From the NCBI GenBank assembly GCA_910589185.1, contig CAJUSU010000007.1:1573-30528 (forward strand): a stretch of 28,956 bases of DNA, written 5' to 3'. Shown here one piece after another: positions 8,124 through 14,318 of the stretch. Every line of letters starts with the position of its first letter. Position 1 is the stretch's first letter. The notes under the pieces are model-generated. The model did no database searches. It saw nothing but the letters and a program-made list of their open reading frames with translations, and was not told where the DNA came from. This stretch comes from an uncultured Clostridia bacterium. GTDB lineage: Bacteria; Bacillota; Clostridia; TANB77; CAG-508. The translations under genes were made by a program, and so were the position numbers.

Positions 8124-8199
8124 AAAATGTCGCACTGGGGACAGATGTCGCATTTGGGGACGTTAGTTAGTCTGACATCTGTCCCCAGTGCGACATTTT
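8124..8199. repeat. REP-like palindrome doubling as bidirectional terminator
   Basis: Two perfectly inverted 26-nt arms (8124-8149 and 8174-8199) built on TGTCGCACTGGGGACAGATG. They flank a 24-nt loop that itself contains GGGGACGTTAGTT (8156-8168), the family core. The element starts directly after the ytfJ stop and ends 4 nt before the end of dacF, so it can terminate both convergent genes; A and T runs flank the arms. Confidence 0.85.
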
Positions 8200-8203
8200 T
8201 TAG

Positions 8204-9517
8204 TTAAGTCCTTAACAAACTAAACCATTTGCCATAAATATTTTCTATCATCGTAAAAGTAGAAATTTTACTGACTGACTTTTCTGCAATAATATTAACT
8301 TTTCCAATTTCTTGCCCATTTAAATGATAAGTCACGGTTCCTAAAACTTGCCCTTGTTCTACTGGAGAAGATACCATAGTAGGTAATTCTAATTGTTGTT
8401 CAATGTTTTTATCTTGCCCTTTTTGAATTAAAATTCCACTATCAGATTCTAAAATACCATTTACATTTGTTTCAATTCCTTTATCCACAATGACGTCTTT
8501 TATAATATCACCTTTATTTGCTAACTTTTTATACTCAAAATTAGCAAATCCATAGTCTAATAATTTTTGCGCCTCAGCAAAACGAGTTTTAGTGTTAGGC
8601 GCTTTCATAATTACTGCAATTAAAGAAAGGTCATCACGAGTAGCACTAGCAGATAAGCTGTATAAAGCAGTAGCAGTAGAACCAGTTTTTAGACCAGTTG
8701 CTCCTTTATAGTTACGAATTAATTTATTGGTATTGACTAATTGAGATTTACCATCTCTTAAGCTATCCATATAAATAGTAGTATATTTTGTAATAGAAGG
8801 GTGTTTATTCAATAATTCCTTAGACATTAAAGCAATGTCATAGCTTGAAGTTACATGCCCATCTTCATCAATACCATGGCAGTTTTTGAAAGTAGTATCT
8901 TGCATACCTAACTCTTGTGCTTTCTCATTCATTTTTGCCACAAAAGCTTCTTGCGAACCTGCTAAATATTCAGCCATAGCAACAGTACAATCATTAGCAG
9001 AAACTACACAGATTGCTTTTAACATTTCGTCAACTGTGAGTTCTTCACGAACATCTAACCAAATTTGAGAACCACCCATACCAGCTGCATTTTCTGTACA
9101 AGGAATTTTATCAGTATACGATAACCTACCACTATCTATAGCTTCCATAATGAGCAAAATAGTCATAACTTTAGTCACACTAGCAGGTCTTAATTTTTCG
9201 TGGCAGTTTTGCTCATATAGCACTTGCCCTGAATGTTGCTCAATTAAAATAGCACTACCACAGTCTAAGTTTAAATTAGAATTGGCATTTGTAGAAATGG
9301 CAGTATTAGAAGGAAGATTACTGGTAGAAGTTGTATTACCAGATGGAGATGTATTATTAGAAGAAATTACATTTCCACTAGTTGGAGCAGTTTCATTTAA
9401 AGGCTTTGTCTCTGTTGTCCAAGTAGGGATACTACTAGCATATACAAAAGTAGAAAGTAGTAAAAGAAAGAGAAGCGAAATAGCTGTTATTTTATATATT
9501 TTCTTTTTTAAAAACAT
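8204..9517 (-). CDS. dacF: D-alanyl-D-alanine carboxypeptidase (peptidase S11, DacF/PBP5-like)
   Basis: 437 residues. It has a signal peptide (residues 1-27, cleavage near YAS), a Ser/Thr/Asn-rich linker (30-82), and a penicillin-binding catalytic domain with all three active-site motifs: SVTK (S113, K116), SAN (173-175) and KTG (277-279). A C-terminal PBP5-like beta domain follows. It trims the terminal D-Ala from peptidoglycan stem peptides; in the ytfJ neighbourhood it is often the sporulation enzyme DacF. RBS GGGAGG is 8 nt before the ATG. It is transcribed toward ytfJ. Confidence 0.94.
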   Translation of the reverse strand: MFLKKKIYKITAISLLFLLLLSTFVYASSIPTWTTETKPLNETAPTSGNVISSNNTSPSGNTTSTSNLPSNTAISTNANSNLNLDCGSAILIEQHSGQVLYEQNCHEKLRPASVTKVMTILLIMEAIDSGRLSYTDKIPCTENAAGMGGSQIWLDVREELTVDEMLKAICVVSANDCTVAMAEYLAGSQEAFVAKMNEKAQELGMQDTTFKNCHGIDEDGHVTSSYDIALMSKELLNKHPSITKYTTIYMDSLRDGKSQLVNTNKLIRNYKGATGLKTGSTATALYSLSASATRDDLSLIAVIMKAPNTKTRFAEAQKLLDYGFANFEYKKLANKGDIIKDVIVDKGIETNVNGILESDSGILIQKGQDKNIEQQLELPTMVSSPVEQGQVLGTVTYHLNGQEIGKVNIIAEKSVSKISTFTMIENIYGKWFSLLRT

Positions 9518-9593
9518 AAGTCAAACCTCCCAAAAAGTGATTAGTTTTAGTATAAATTGTATGGGAGCAAATCCAATTTTATGATAAGAAGGT

Positions 9594-9622
9594 TTGCTAA
9601 AAATTGGAAAATATGCTATAAT
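9594..9622 (+). promoter_or_regulatory. Promoter upstream of the c-di-GMP riboswitch
   Basis: TTGCTA (9594-9599), 17-bp spacer, extended -10 TGCTATAAT (TATAAT at 9617-9622). The transcript would begin about 15-20 nt before the aptamer. Confidence 0.8.
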
Positions 9623-9639
9623 GTAAACATATAGTTGTA

Positions 9640-9722
9640 AAAGAGCAAAATAAATGAAAGTTTATGACGCAAAGCCATAGGTCTAAAAGCATTTATGCTT
9701 ATGATAGCTAGGCTGCACAGAA
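9640..9722 (+). promoter_or_regulatory. Cyclic di-GMP-I (GEMM-I) riboswitch
   Basis: Recognised from sequence and fold. The first hairpin ATAAAT-GAAA-GTTTAT has the GAAA tetraloop. It is followed by the invariant GACGCAAAGCC (9666-9676). The second hairpin pairs AGCC with GGCT, TAG with CTA and AAGC with GCTT, with the internal tetraloop receptor GTCTAA / ATGATAG. The conserved GATAGCTAGGCTGC end is present. It lies between a sigma-A promoter and the gene at 9741. No terminator hairpin lies between aptamer and gene and the RBS (9726-9731) is close, so control is more likely at translation; that part is inference. Confidence 0.9.
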
Positions 9723-9740
9723 GATAAGGAGATGGTAAAT

Positions 9741-10418
9741 ATGGATAAGAAAAAGATGAAGAAAATCTCGAAAATTGTTCTAATAGTTGTATTTATATTT
9801 TTTATGTTATTTATGATAAATACAATTAGAAAACTCATTATAATAAAAGAACTACAAAGAAATGTTAGCCAATATACCTCTAGTACAAACTATTATGTTA
9901 AATGTTCATCAAATCAAGACGACGGAGCTATAGTAGTGCTTAATTCTTATCAAAAAGATAATAAGAGACTGTTTGTGGTAGAAAGAATTGAAAACGGTAA
10001 AACGATTGCTAAAATATCAACATATGATGATGGAAAGGAAAAACATACATTTTTGGAAGCTTCTGAGACCAAAAAGGCAAGTTTGGATTCTCATGTTCTT
10101 ATGGCTATGAATTTATATGATTATTTTGGTGGACAATCTAATATGCAATTAATATGTTCTTGCATAAGTTCAAAGGTAGAAAGTGCAGAATATAAAGGAA
10201 AAGAATGTTATAGAATAGGAAATTTTAGAAGCGGTAATTGGCTAGATGCTGCTTATGGTACTTCAGAAGTCTATATTGAAAAAGATACAGGTTTAGTTTT
10301 GAAAACAAATTATGGAACAACAGTTAATACAGAAATGGAATATCAATTTGATACAATACAAGATGAAATTTTTGTAGAGCCAGATATTAGTCAATATGAA
10401 CTGGTTAATGATTTATAA
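9741..10418 (+). CDS. Unrecognised membrane-anchored extracytoplasmic protein under c-di-GMP control
   Basis: The start is the ATG at 9741: AAGGAG (9726-9731) is 9 nt upstream, while the in-frame ATG at 9732 touches the RBS. The product has 225 residues: a basic N-terminus, one membrane segment (about 8-28), and an external domain of about 190 residues. The external domain has several cysteines and ends in an alternating pattern (EVYIEKDTGLVLKTNYG) resembling LolA/LppX-type beta proteins. I cannot assign a family. The preceding riboswitch and following terminator make it a single-gene c-di-GMP target, pointing to a role in adhesion, biofilm or envelope change (inference). Confidence 0.8.
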   Translation: MDKKKMKKISKIVLIVVFIFFMLFMINTIRKLIIIKELQRNVSQYTSSTNYYVKCSSNQDDGAIVVLNSYQKDNKRLFVVERIENGKTIAKISTYDDGKEKHTFLEASETKKASLDSHVLMAMNLYDYFGGQSNMQLICSCISSKVESAEYKGKECYRIGNFRSGNWLDAAYGTSEVYIEKDTGLVLKTNYGTTVNTEMEYQFDTIQDEIFVEPDISQYELVNDL

Positions 10419-10428
10419 AATGAAGTTA

Positions 10429-10465
10429 ACAGATAATTAGTTAGTTTGCTAATTGTCTGTTTTTA
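10429..10465 (+). terminator. Intrinsic terminator after the riboswitch-controlled gene
   Basis: ACAGATAATTAG (10429-10440) pairs with CTAATTGTCTGT (10449-10460) with one G-T wobble, followed by TTTT. Its right arm overlaps the next promoter. Confidence 0.8.
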
Positions 10466-10474
10466 TATTATAAT
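10446..10474 (+). promoter_or_regulatory. Promoter of the membrane-tethered sigma factor operon
   Basis: TTGCTA (10446-10451), 17 bp, TATAAT (10469-10474), overlapping the upstream terminator. The start codon is 77 nt downstream. Confidence 0.6.
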
Positions 10475-10550
10475 CGTAATAAAGCATACTCAAAATGGTA
10501 CTAGAGCAAATAAATTGATAGGCACATAAAAAGTAAAGTAGGTAAGTAGA

Positions 10551-11483
10551 ATGAAAGTGATAGATAAAAAAGAATTGCATAGCATTTTTCAAAAAATATC
10601 AAGTAAAAATGAAGAAGATTTTAGCAAATTTTATAAAGAATATGAAACACTAATATATGGTATAGCTTTTTCAATAGTGAAAAATAAAGAAGATAGCGAA
10701 GATATTAAGCAAAAAGTATTTATCAAAATATGGAATATGAAAAGAGATAAATTGCCAACTGATAATGAAGCAAGTTGGCTATATACAGTAACTAAGAATG
10801 AAACTTTGAACTATTTAAGAGATAAAAAGCAAGAAATTAGTATAGAAGAACTATATTCATTGTCTAAAGAAAATGAAGAAATAAACAGAATAATAGATCA
10901 AGATAGTTATAACAGGATAATATCGAAGTTAAATATTGAGGAGCAAGAAATTGTATCATTAAAGATATTATCAAAATTTTCATTCAAGGAAATATCACAA
11001 ATGATAAATATACCAATAGGCACAGTACAATGGAAATATTATAAATCTATGTATGCTTTAAGAACATGGCTAAGCAATTTAATTATTCTAATAACTTCTA
11101 TTTTAGGATTACATATAAGTCAAATTGCAAAAGGAAAGCCTAACTTTACTGAAACAATAGAACAAAATAATCAAGAAAATGTAAACAAAATAGAAAATTC
11201 AGGGAATAGTGGTATAAAAGAAGATGACGAAAACAAAAGAGAAAATGCTATTATTAGTCCAGATGCAACAACGGCTGAAAAAGTTAAAAATGAAATAACT
11301 GATACAAATACGATAAAAGAAAATGAAACAACACAAACTACGATAAAACAAGAAGTAGAGGAATATTCATATATACAAGTTGGCTTAATAAGTATTGCAA
11401 CAGTATGTTTTATTATAACGATAACTTTTTCAATTATTTTAATCAAACACCAACAAAATAGGAGAAAAGAAGTGTCTAAATAA
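10551..11483 (+). CDS. ECF-type sigma-70 factor fused to two membrane segments
   Basis: 310 residues. Sigma region 2 spans about residues 24-92 (FYKEYETLIYGIAFSIVKN, EDSEDIKQKVFIKIW). Sigma region 4 spans 118-172 (LNIEEQEIVSLKIL, FSFKEISQMINIPIGTVQWK). Unlike an ordinary ECF factor of about 180 residues, it continues with a hydrophobic segment (174-190), an 80-residue polar Asn/Glu/Thr-rich stretch, a second membrane segment (274-298) and a basic tail. The likely topology is sigma domain inside, loop outside, tail inside, so the factor may be held at the membrane and released or activated by a surface signal (inference). It is probably cotranscribed with the two membrane proteins that follow. 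Confidence 0.85.
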   Translation: MKVIDKKELHSIFQKISSKNEEDFSKFYKEYETLIYGIAFSIVKNKEDSEDIKQKVFIKIWNMKRDKLPTDNEASWLYTVTKNETLNYLRDKKQEISIEELYSLSKENEEINRIIDQDSYNRIISKLNIEEQEIVSLKILSKFSFKEISQMINIPIGTVQWKYYKSMYALRTWLSNLIILITSILGLHISQIAKGKPNFTETIEQNNQENVNKIENSGNSGIKEDDENKRENAIISPDATTAEKVKNEITDTNTIKENETTQTTIKQEVEEYSYIQVGLISIATVCFIITITFSIILIKHQQNRRKEVSK

Positions 11484-11496
11484 TAGAAAGGTTAAA

Positions 11497-12786
11497 ATGG
11501 TGAAAATGATGAAAGAAGCATGGAAAGTTATAGTTGCAGTTATTATAGTAATATTGATAATATTAGGAATGTTATATGTTATTGACACAAGCAGAATGAA
11601 TCAAAACAAACCAGTGTTATTTAGTACTTGGGGAAGAGATTATGCTCCCCCAGTAAAAGAAAGTTATGAAAATAAAGACAGCGATAAGAAGGAAGAATAT
11701 TCAGAAGAAAAAGCAATTGATGAGGGATGGCTTGTCATAACAAATGACAAGAAAATTTATAATAAAGGCAATTTAGATAGGTTTATTAAGAATACTAATA
11801 TTAATGCAGAAAACAGAAAAGAAGATAGTATTAAAATTGTGCAATACACAAGAGAAGGAGATCCTATTATAACAGAGCTAAGTTATAAGATAAAAGATGA
11901 AACTTACCTATTTAAAGGCGAACAAGTAAATGAAACAACATATATTTTAAAAGTAGATAACACAAGAGATAGGTTTGCAGCACAAAGCGATAGAAAAATA
12001 ACGATTGATGATGATATACCAGGACAATTTTATTCAATAGCAGAAGAAAAGGAAGGAAATATAATTAATATTAATCTATCATTATATGCAATAATAGAAT
12101 ATGCGACAAAAGATGCAAAACAGTATAAAACGATTAATGTGTGTAGTTATCCTAAAGATAGCGAAAGAGTACAAGAACTTCCTTACTTTTATGGAACTAT
12201 TATAGAATATAAAGCTAACAATATTATAGTTGAACCAAGAGAAGGGGAAAATATAAGAAAATCAGCAGATAAAATATCTATAGATATAGGCAAATATAGC
12301 GATGTAGTATATATGGTTGGAACTAATGTGAAAATAACTTATGATGGTACTATAATGGAAAGTTATCCTGCACAAGTAAAAGCAACTAAAATTGAATTGA
12401 AATCAGCTGAAAATTTTGAATTGAAATTTTCTAAAAAATCTAATAGTGGCAGTAAAATAGAAAAAATCTTAGATAAGTCAGAAACTAAGAAATTAGGTAT
12501 CTACAGTTATGATTACAATATCTATAGTTATAATGGAACAGTGAATATCATAGTAGATGGAAAAGAAACCTCATTAAGAAATGCTTTATTAGAAAATAAA
12601 ATTAGAATGGAAGAAATCATTGCAAAAGCAAATAAAGATTTTCCAAATGCAGTATCTTATGATGATGGCGGAAGTATGGAATATCACTACAAAAATTATA
12701 CAATTATAAAAGTACATAAATTAGATGGAAACAGAGATGTATATATAGGAGAGCCAAAACTAAAAATCAATGATTTGAAGTTATAG
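11497..12786 (+). CDS. Membrane-anchored protein with DUF4362 and YobA-like (DUF3221) domains
   Basis: 429 residues. One N-terminal membrane anchor (10-29) is followed by a DUF4362-like domain at about 73-165 (NKGNLDRFIKNTN, IVQYTREGDPIITELSYK, LKVDNTRDRF). A second domain at about 228-300 (YFYGTIIEYKANNIIVEP, VGTNVKITYDGTIMESYPA) resembles DUF3221/YobA. The last 100 residues are not recognised. It is probably extracytoplasmic; function is unknown. It shares its anchor-plus-linker start and the YobA-like motif (GTIMESYPAQV) with the next gene, so the two look like diverged paralogues. It lies 13 nt behind the membrane sigma factor, suggesting a common regulon. Confidence 0.75.
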   Translation: MVKMMKEAWKVIVAVIIVILIILGMLYVIDTSRMNQNKPVLFSTWGRDYAPPVKESYENKDSDKKEEYSEEKAIDEGWLVITNDKKIYNKGNLDRFIKNTNINAENRKEDSIKIVQYTREGDPIITELSYKIKDETYLFKGEQVNETTYILKVDNTRDRFAAQSDRKITIDDDIPGQFYSIAEEKEGNIININLSLYAIIEYATKDAKQYKTINVCSYPKDSERVQELPYFYGTIIEYKANNIIVEPREGENIRKSADKISIDIGKYSDVVYMVGTNVKITYDGTIMESYPAQVKATKIELKSAENFELKFSKKSNSGSKIEKILDKSETKKLGIYSYDYNIYSYNGTVNIIVDGKETSLRNALLENKIRMEEIIAKANKDFPNAVSYDDGGSMEYHYKNYTIIKVHKLDGNRDVYIGEPKLKINDLKL

Positions 12787-12798
12787 ATGGAGGTGCAA

Positions 12799-13838
12799 AT
12801 GAAAAAACGATTAAAAATTACAATACTTATTTTAGCCATTATAGTTATGTTAGGCTTGATAGCCTTTGGAATGGATTATACGAGAACTAAAAAAGGTGAA
12901 AAACCAATATTTTGCATTAAATCAGGAGAGATAAATGACGGTGGAACAACCGAGTACTTTGGACTAGGATATAAAGTTATTGATTTTCATACTTTAGCAG
13001 GATTTGATGATGTGAAAATTGGAACATGGGCGATGCAATATAAAGATTTTGAAAAAGAGATGAAGGAGTACGAAGATATATTGTTAGGCAATAATAATAT
13101 GGCAGAAACAATGAAAGTAGTGGTAGTAAAAGCAAATGAAAACAATTTACTGGTTATGAAGATTAATGATGAGAGCTTAATTAGCATAGGGAAAACTAGA
13201 GAAAATATCGGATACCAAAAAGGTCAGATATTATTAGTTCATTTTAATGGAATGATAATGGAAACATACCCAGTGCAACTAGGCAATGTAGGGAAAATAG
13301 AAATATTAAATGAAAAACTCGATGTTACAATACCAGATAGTATCTTAAGATATTGTTATAGTACAAAAGATAAGGTGAACATTACGATATCTAAACTAAC
13401 CAATACTAGTATATCAATGGTTATAACCGACACTAATGAATTGCCTTATATCTATGCTCATAGTTATAACATTAATAAAAGAGTAAAGAATAAGGATTAT
13501 GGTAAAGGACAAAAGATTGGAGAAGACACAGAAAACTCTATTGCAGGTTTTACTCGGAACAGGACCAGAATATATATGGGAAAAGGTAGAAAGGATTTCA
13601 AACATTTCAAGTAAAGATACAGAAGAAGAATCAATATACAATATGCCTAATATGACTAGTGGTAAAGAAAATAGCTTGAATGGCAGAAAATTTAATTGGG
13701 AAAAGTTATATGGAAAATTAGAGAAGCGGAGAATACCAATTTGTTTTAACAGATGACACTGCATCATTTGCAATAATTGTAGAATTTAGAATAGATAAAA
13801 AAGGAAAAGTAACTTATGATGAGCCTGTATTTGAATAA
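12799..13838 (+). CDS. Membrane-anchored YobA-like/Ig-like protein interrupted by two +1 shifts at CGG codons
   Basis: Start ATG 12799, chosen over 12787 because GGAGG at 12789-12793 fits only the second. Frame 1 (12799-13614) encodes an anchor (about 5-25), a linker (DYTRTKKGEKPIFC), a YobA-like domain (GQILLVHFNGMIMETYPVQ) and the start of an Ig-like domain (SISMVITDTNELPYIYAHSY). The domain continues in frame 2 after 13555 (GTGPEYIWEKVERIS, KFNWEKLYGKLEK) and in frame 3 after 13727 (GEYQFVLTDDTASFAIIVEF), ending at the TAA 13836-13838. The end matches the usual Ig-like pattern NW..LYGKL.KGEYQ....F.I, so the whole gene is intact apart from one extra C at each CGG. It is either a programmed-frameshift gene of about 345 residues or a young pseudogene. 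Confidence 0.75.
13549..13561 (+). other. First +1 frameshift site (in-frame CGG)
   Basis: Frame 1 reads TTT ACT CGG AAC and would stop at 13612-13614. Skipping the C of CGG (13555) gives ACT GGA ACA GGA and joins the Ig-like continuation GTGPEYIW. The codon is CGG followed by A. Confidence 0.6.
13721..13735 (+). other. Second +1 frameshift site (in-frame CGG)
   Basis: Frame 2 reads GAG AAG CGG AGA and would stop at 13754-13756. Skipping the C of CGG (13727) gives AAG GGA GAA TAC and the expected end GEYQFVLTDD. Same codon and same following base as the first site. Confidence 0.6.
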
Positions 13839-13869
13839 GGAATTAGGGCTTTTGAAGGAGGCGATGCGT

Positions 13870-14022
13870 ATGTTATTAGAACAAGTTTATCTAATATTTA
13901 TATACATACTACTTAGTGAACTTGCAATAGTAACTGTTGTCACTATTGCCTTATTTGTAGCACTTATTGTTACAGTAAGAAAATTAGACAACAAGAAAAA
14001 CACACCTCTGTCTGGTCAATAG
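13870..14022 (+). CDS. Small hydrophobic toxin-like peptide (type I toxin candidate)
   Basis: 50 residues from the ATG at 13870, which has GAAGGAGG 8 nt upstream; the ATG at 13864 is too close to it. Almost the whole peptide is one hydrophobic span (IFIYILLSELAIVTVVTIAL) followed by a short basic tail VRKLDNKK. This is the layout of holin-like and TxpA-type membrane toxins of Bacillota. The stop codon lies inside a bidirectional hairpin, and a well-formed promoter on the opposite strand would make an RNA antisense to its 3' end. The match is by architecture, not by strong sequence identity. Confidence 0.6.
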   Translation: MLLEQVYLIFIYILLSELAIVTVVTIALFVALIVTVRKLDNKKNTPLSGQ

Positions 14023-14037
14023 AGATGTGCTTTTAAT
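13996..14037. terminator. Shared terminator of toxin mRNA and antisense RNA
   Basis: CACACCTCT (14001-14009) pairs with AGAGATGTG (14021-14029) with one mismatch. CTTTT follows on the plus strand and TTTTTC on the minus strand (plus 13995-14000), so it works both ways. Confidence 0.7.
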
Positions 14038-14090
14038 TTTTAAAACCTATTTCTAGAGACACGCCACATTTCTGTGGTTGCTCGTCTTCT
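13996..14090 (-). ncRNA. Putative antisense antitoxin RNA
   Basis: Predicted transcript of about 95 nt from the minus-strand promoter at 14097-14125 to the hairpin at 14001-14029. Its 5' part folds into ACCACA-GAAA-TGTGGC-like hairpin (plus 14064-14078); its 3' part is complementary to the end of the toxin mRNA. Convergent, 3'-overlapping antisense is the arrangement of TxpA/RatA-type systems. Expression is not shown by the sequence. Confidence 0.55.
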
Positions 14091-14096
14091 ATAATT

Positions 14097-14125
14097 ATTA
14101 TACGAAAAATCTTACAAAAAGTCAA
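14097..14125 (-). promoter_or_regulatory. Sigma-A promoter of the antisense RNA
   Basis: On the minus strand: TTGACT (14125-14120), 17-bp spacer, TATAAT (14102-14097). No coding sequence lies downstream on that strand, which supports an RNA product. Confidence 0.7.
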
Positions 14126-14169
14126 CCAATTTTCTAAATTATAAATGCCAATTAAATAAATATAAAATT

Positions 14170-14204
14170 GAGAACATCTTAGAAGACAATTCTGAGATGT
14201 TTTC
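14170..14204. terminator. Terminator-like hairpin
   Basis: GAGAACATCTTAGAA (14170-14184) pairs with TTCTGAGATGTTTTC (14190-14204), 13 of 15 Watson-Crick plus wobbles. It isolates the toxin locus from the M60 operon promoter. Apart from this hairpin and the antisense promoter, I see nothing else in 14126-14251. Confidence 0.45.
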
Positions 14205-14251
14205 ATGTATATCAGCAAAACAAAAAATGCTAAAACAGGTTAAGAAAGATA

Positions 14252-14280
14252 TTTACAAAAAAAATGGAATAGCATATAAT
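14252..14280 (+). promoter_or_regulatory. Sigma-A promoter of the M60-cohesin operon
   Basis: TTTACA (14252-14257), 17 bp, TATAAT (14275-14280), 38 nt before the start codon. Confidence 0.75.
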
Positions 14281-14318
14281 GATTTCACTATGTAGTATAA
14301 GGAGGAAAAAAGAAAACC

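Noticed and set aside
9150..9584. 144-aa plus-strand ORF
   Set aside because: It is antisense to dacF, whose three active-site motifs prove the minus frame.
13414..13773. Minus-strand 119-aa ORF across the frameshift region
   Set aside because: No RBS and no recognisable domain; the plus-strand frames carry a coherent protein with anchor and Ig-like end.
12787..13838. Reassigned CGG (read as Trp or Gln) instead of frameshifting
   Set aside because: Reading CGG as any amino acid leaves frame 1 to stop at 13614 and frame 2 at 13756; only a +1 shift joins the conserved Ig-like end, so simple reassignment does not explain the gene.
14033..14218. Minus-strand 61-aa ORF in the toxin-M60 gap
   Set aside because: It spans the antisense promoter and two hairpins, and has no RBS; the region is better explained as regulatory RNA.
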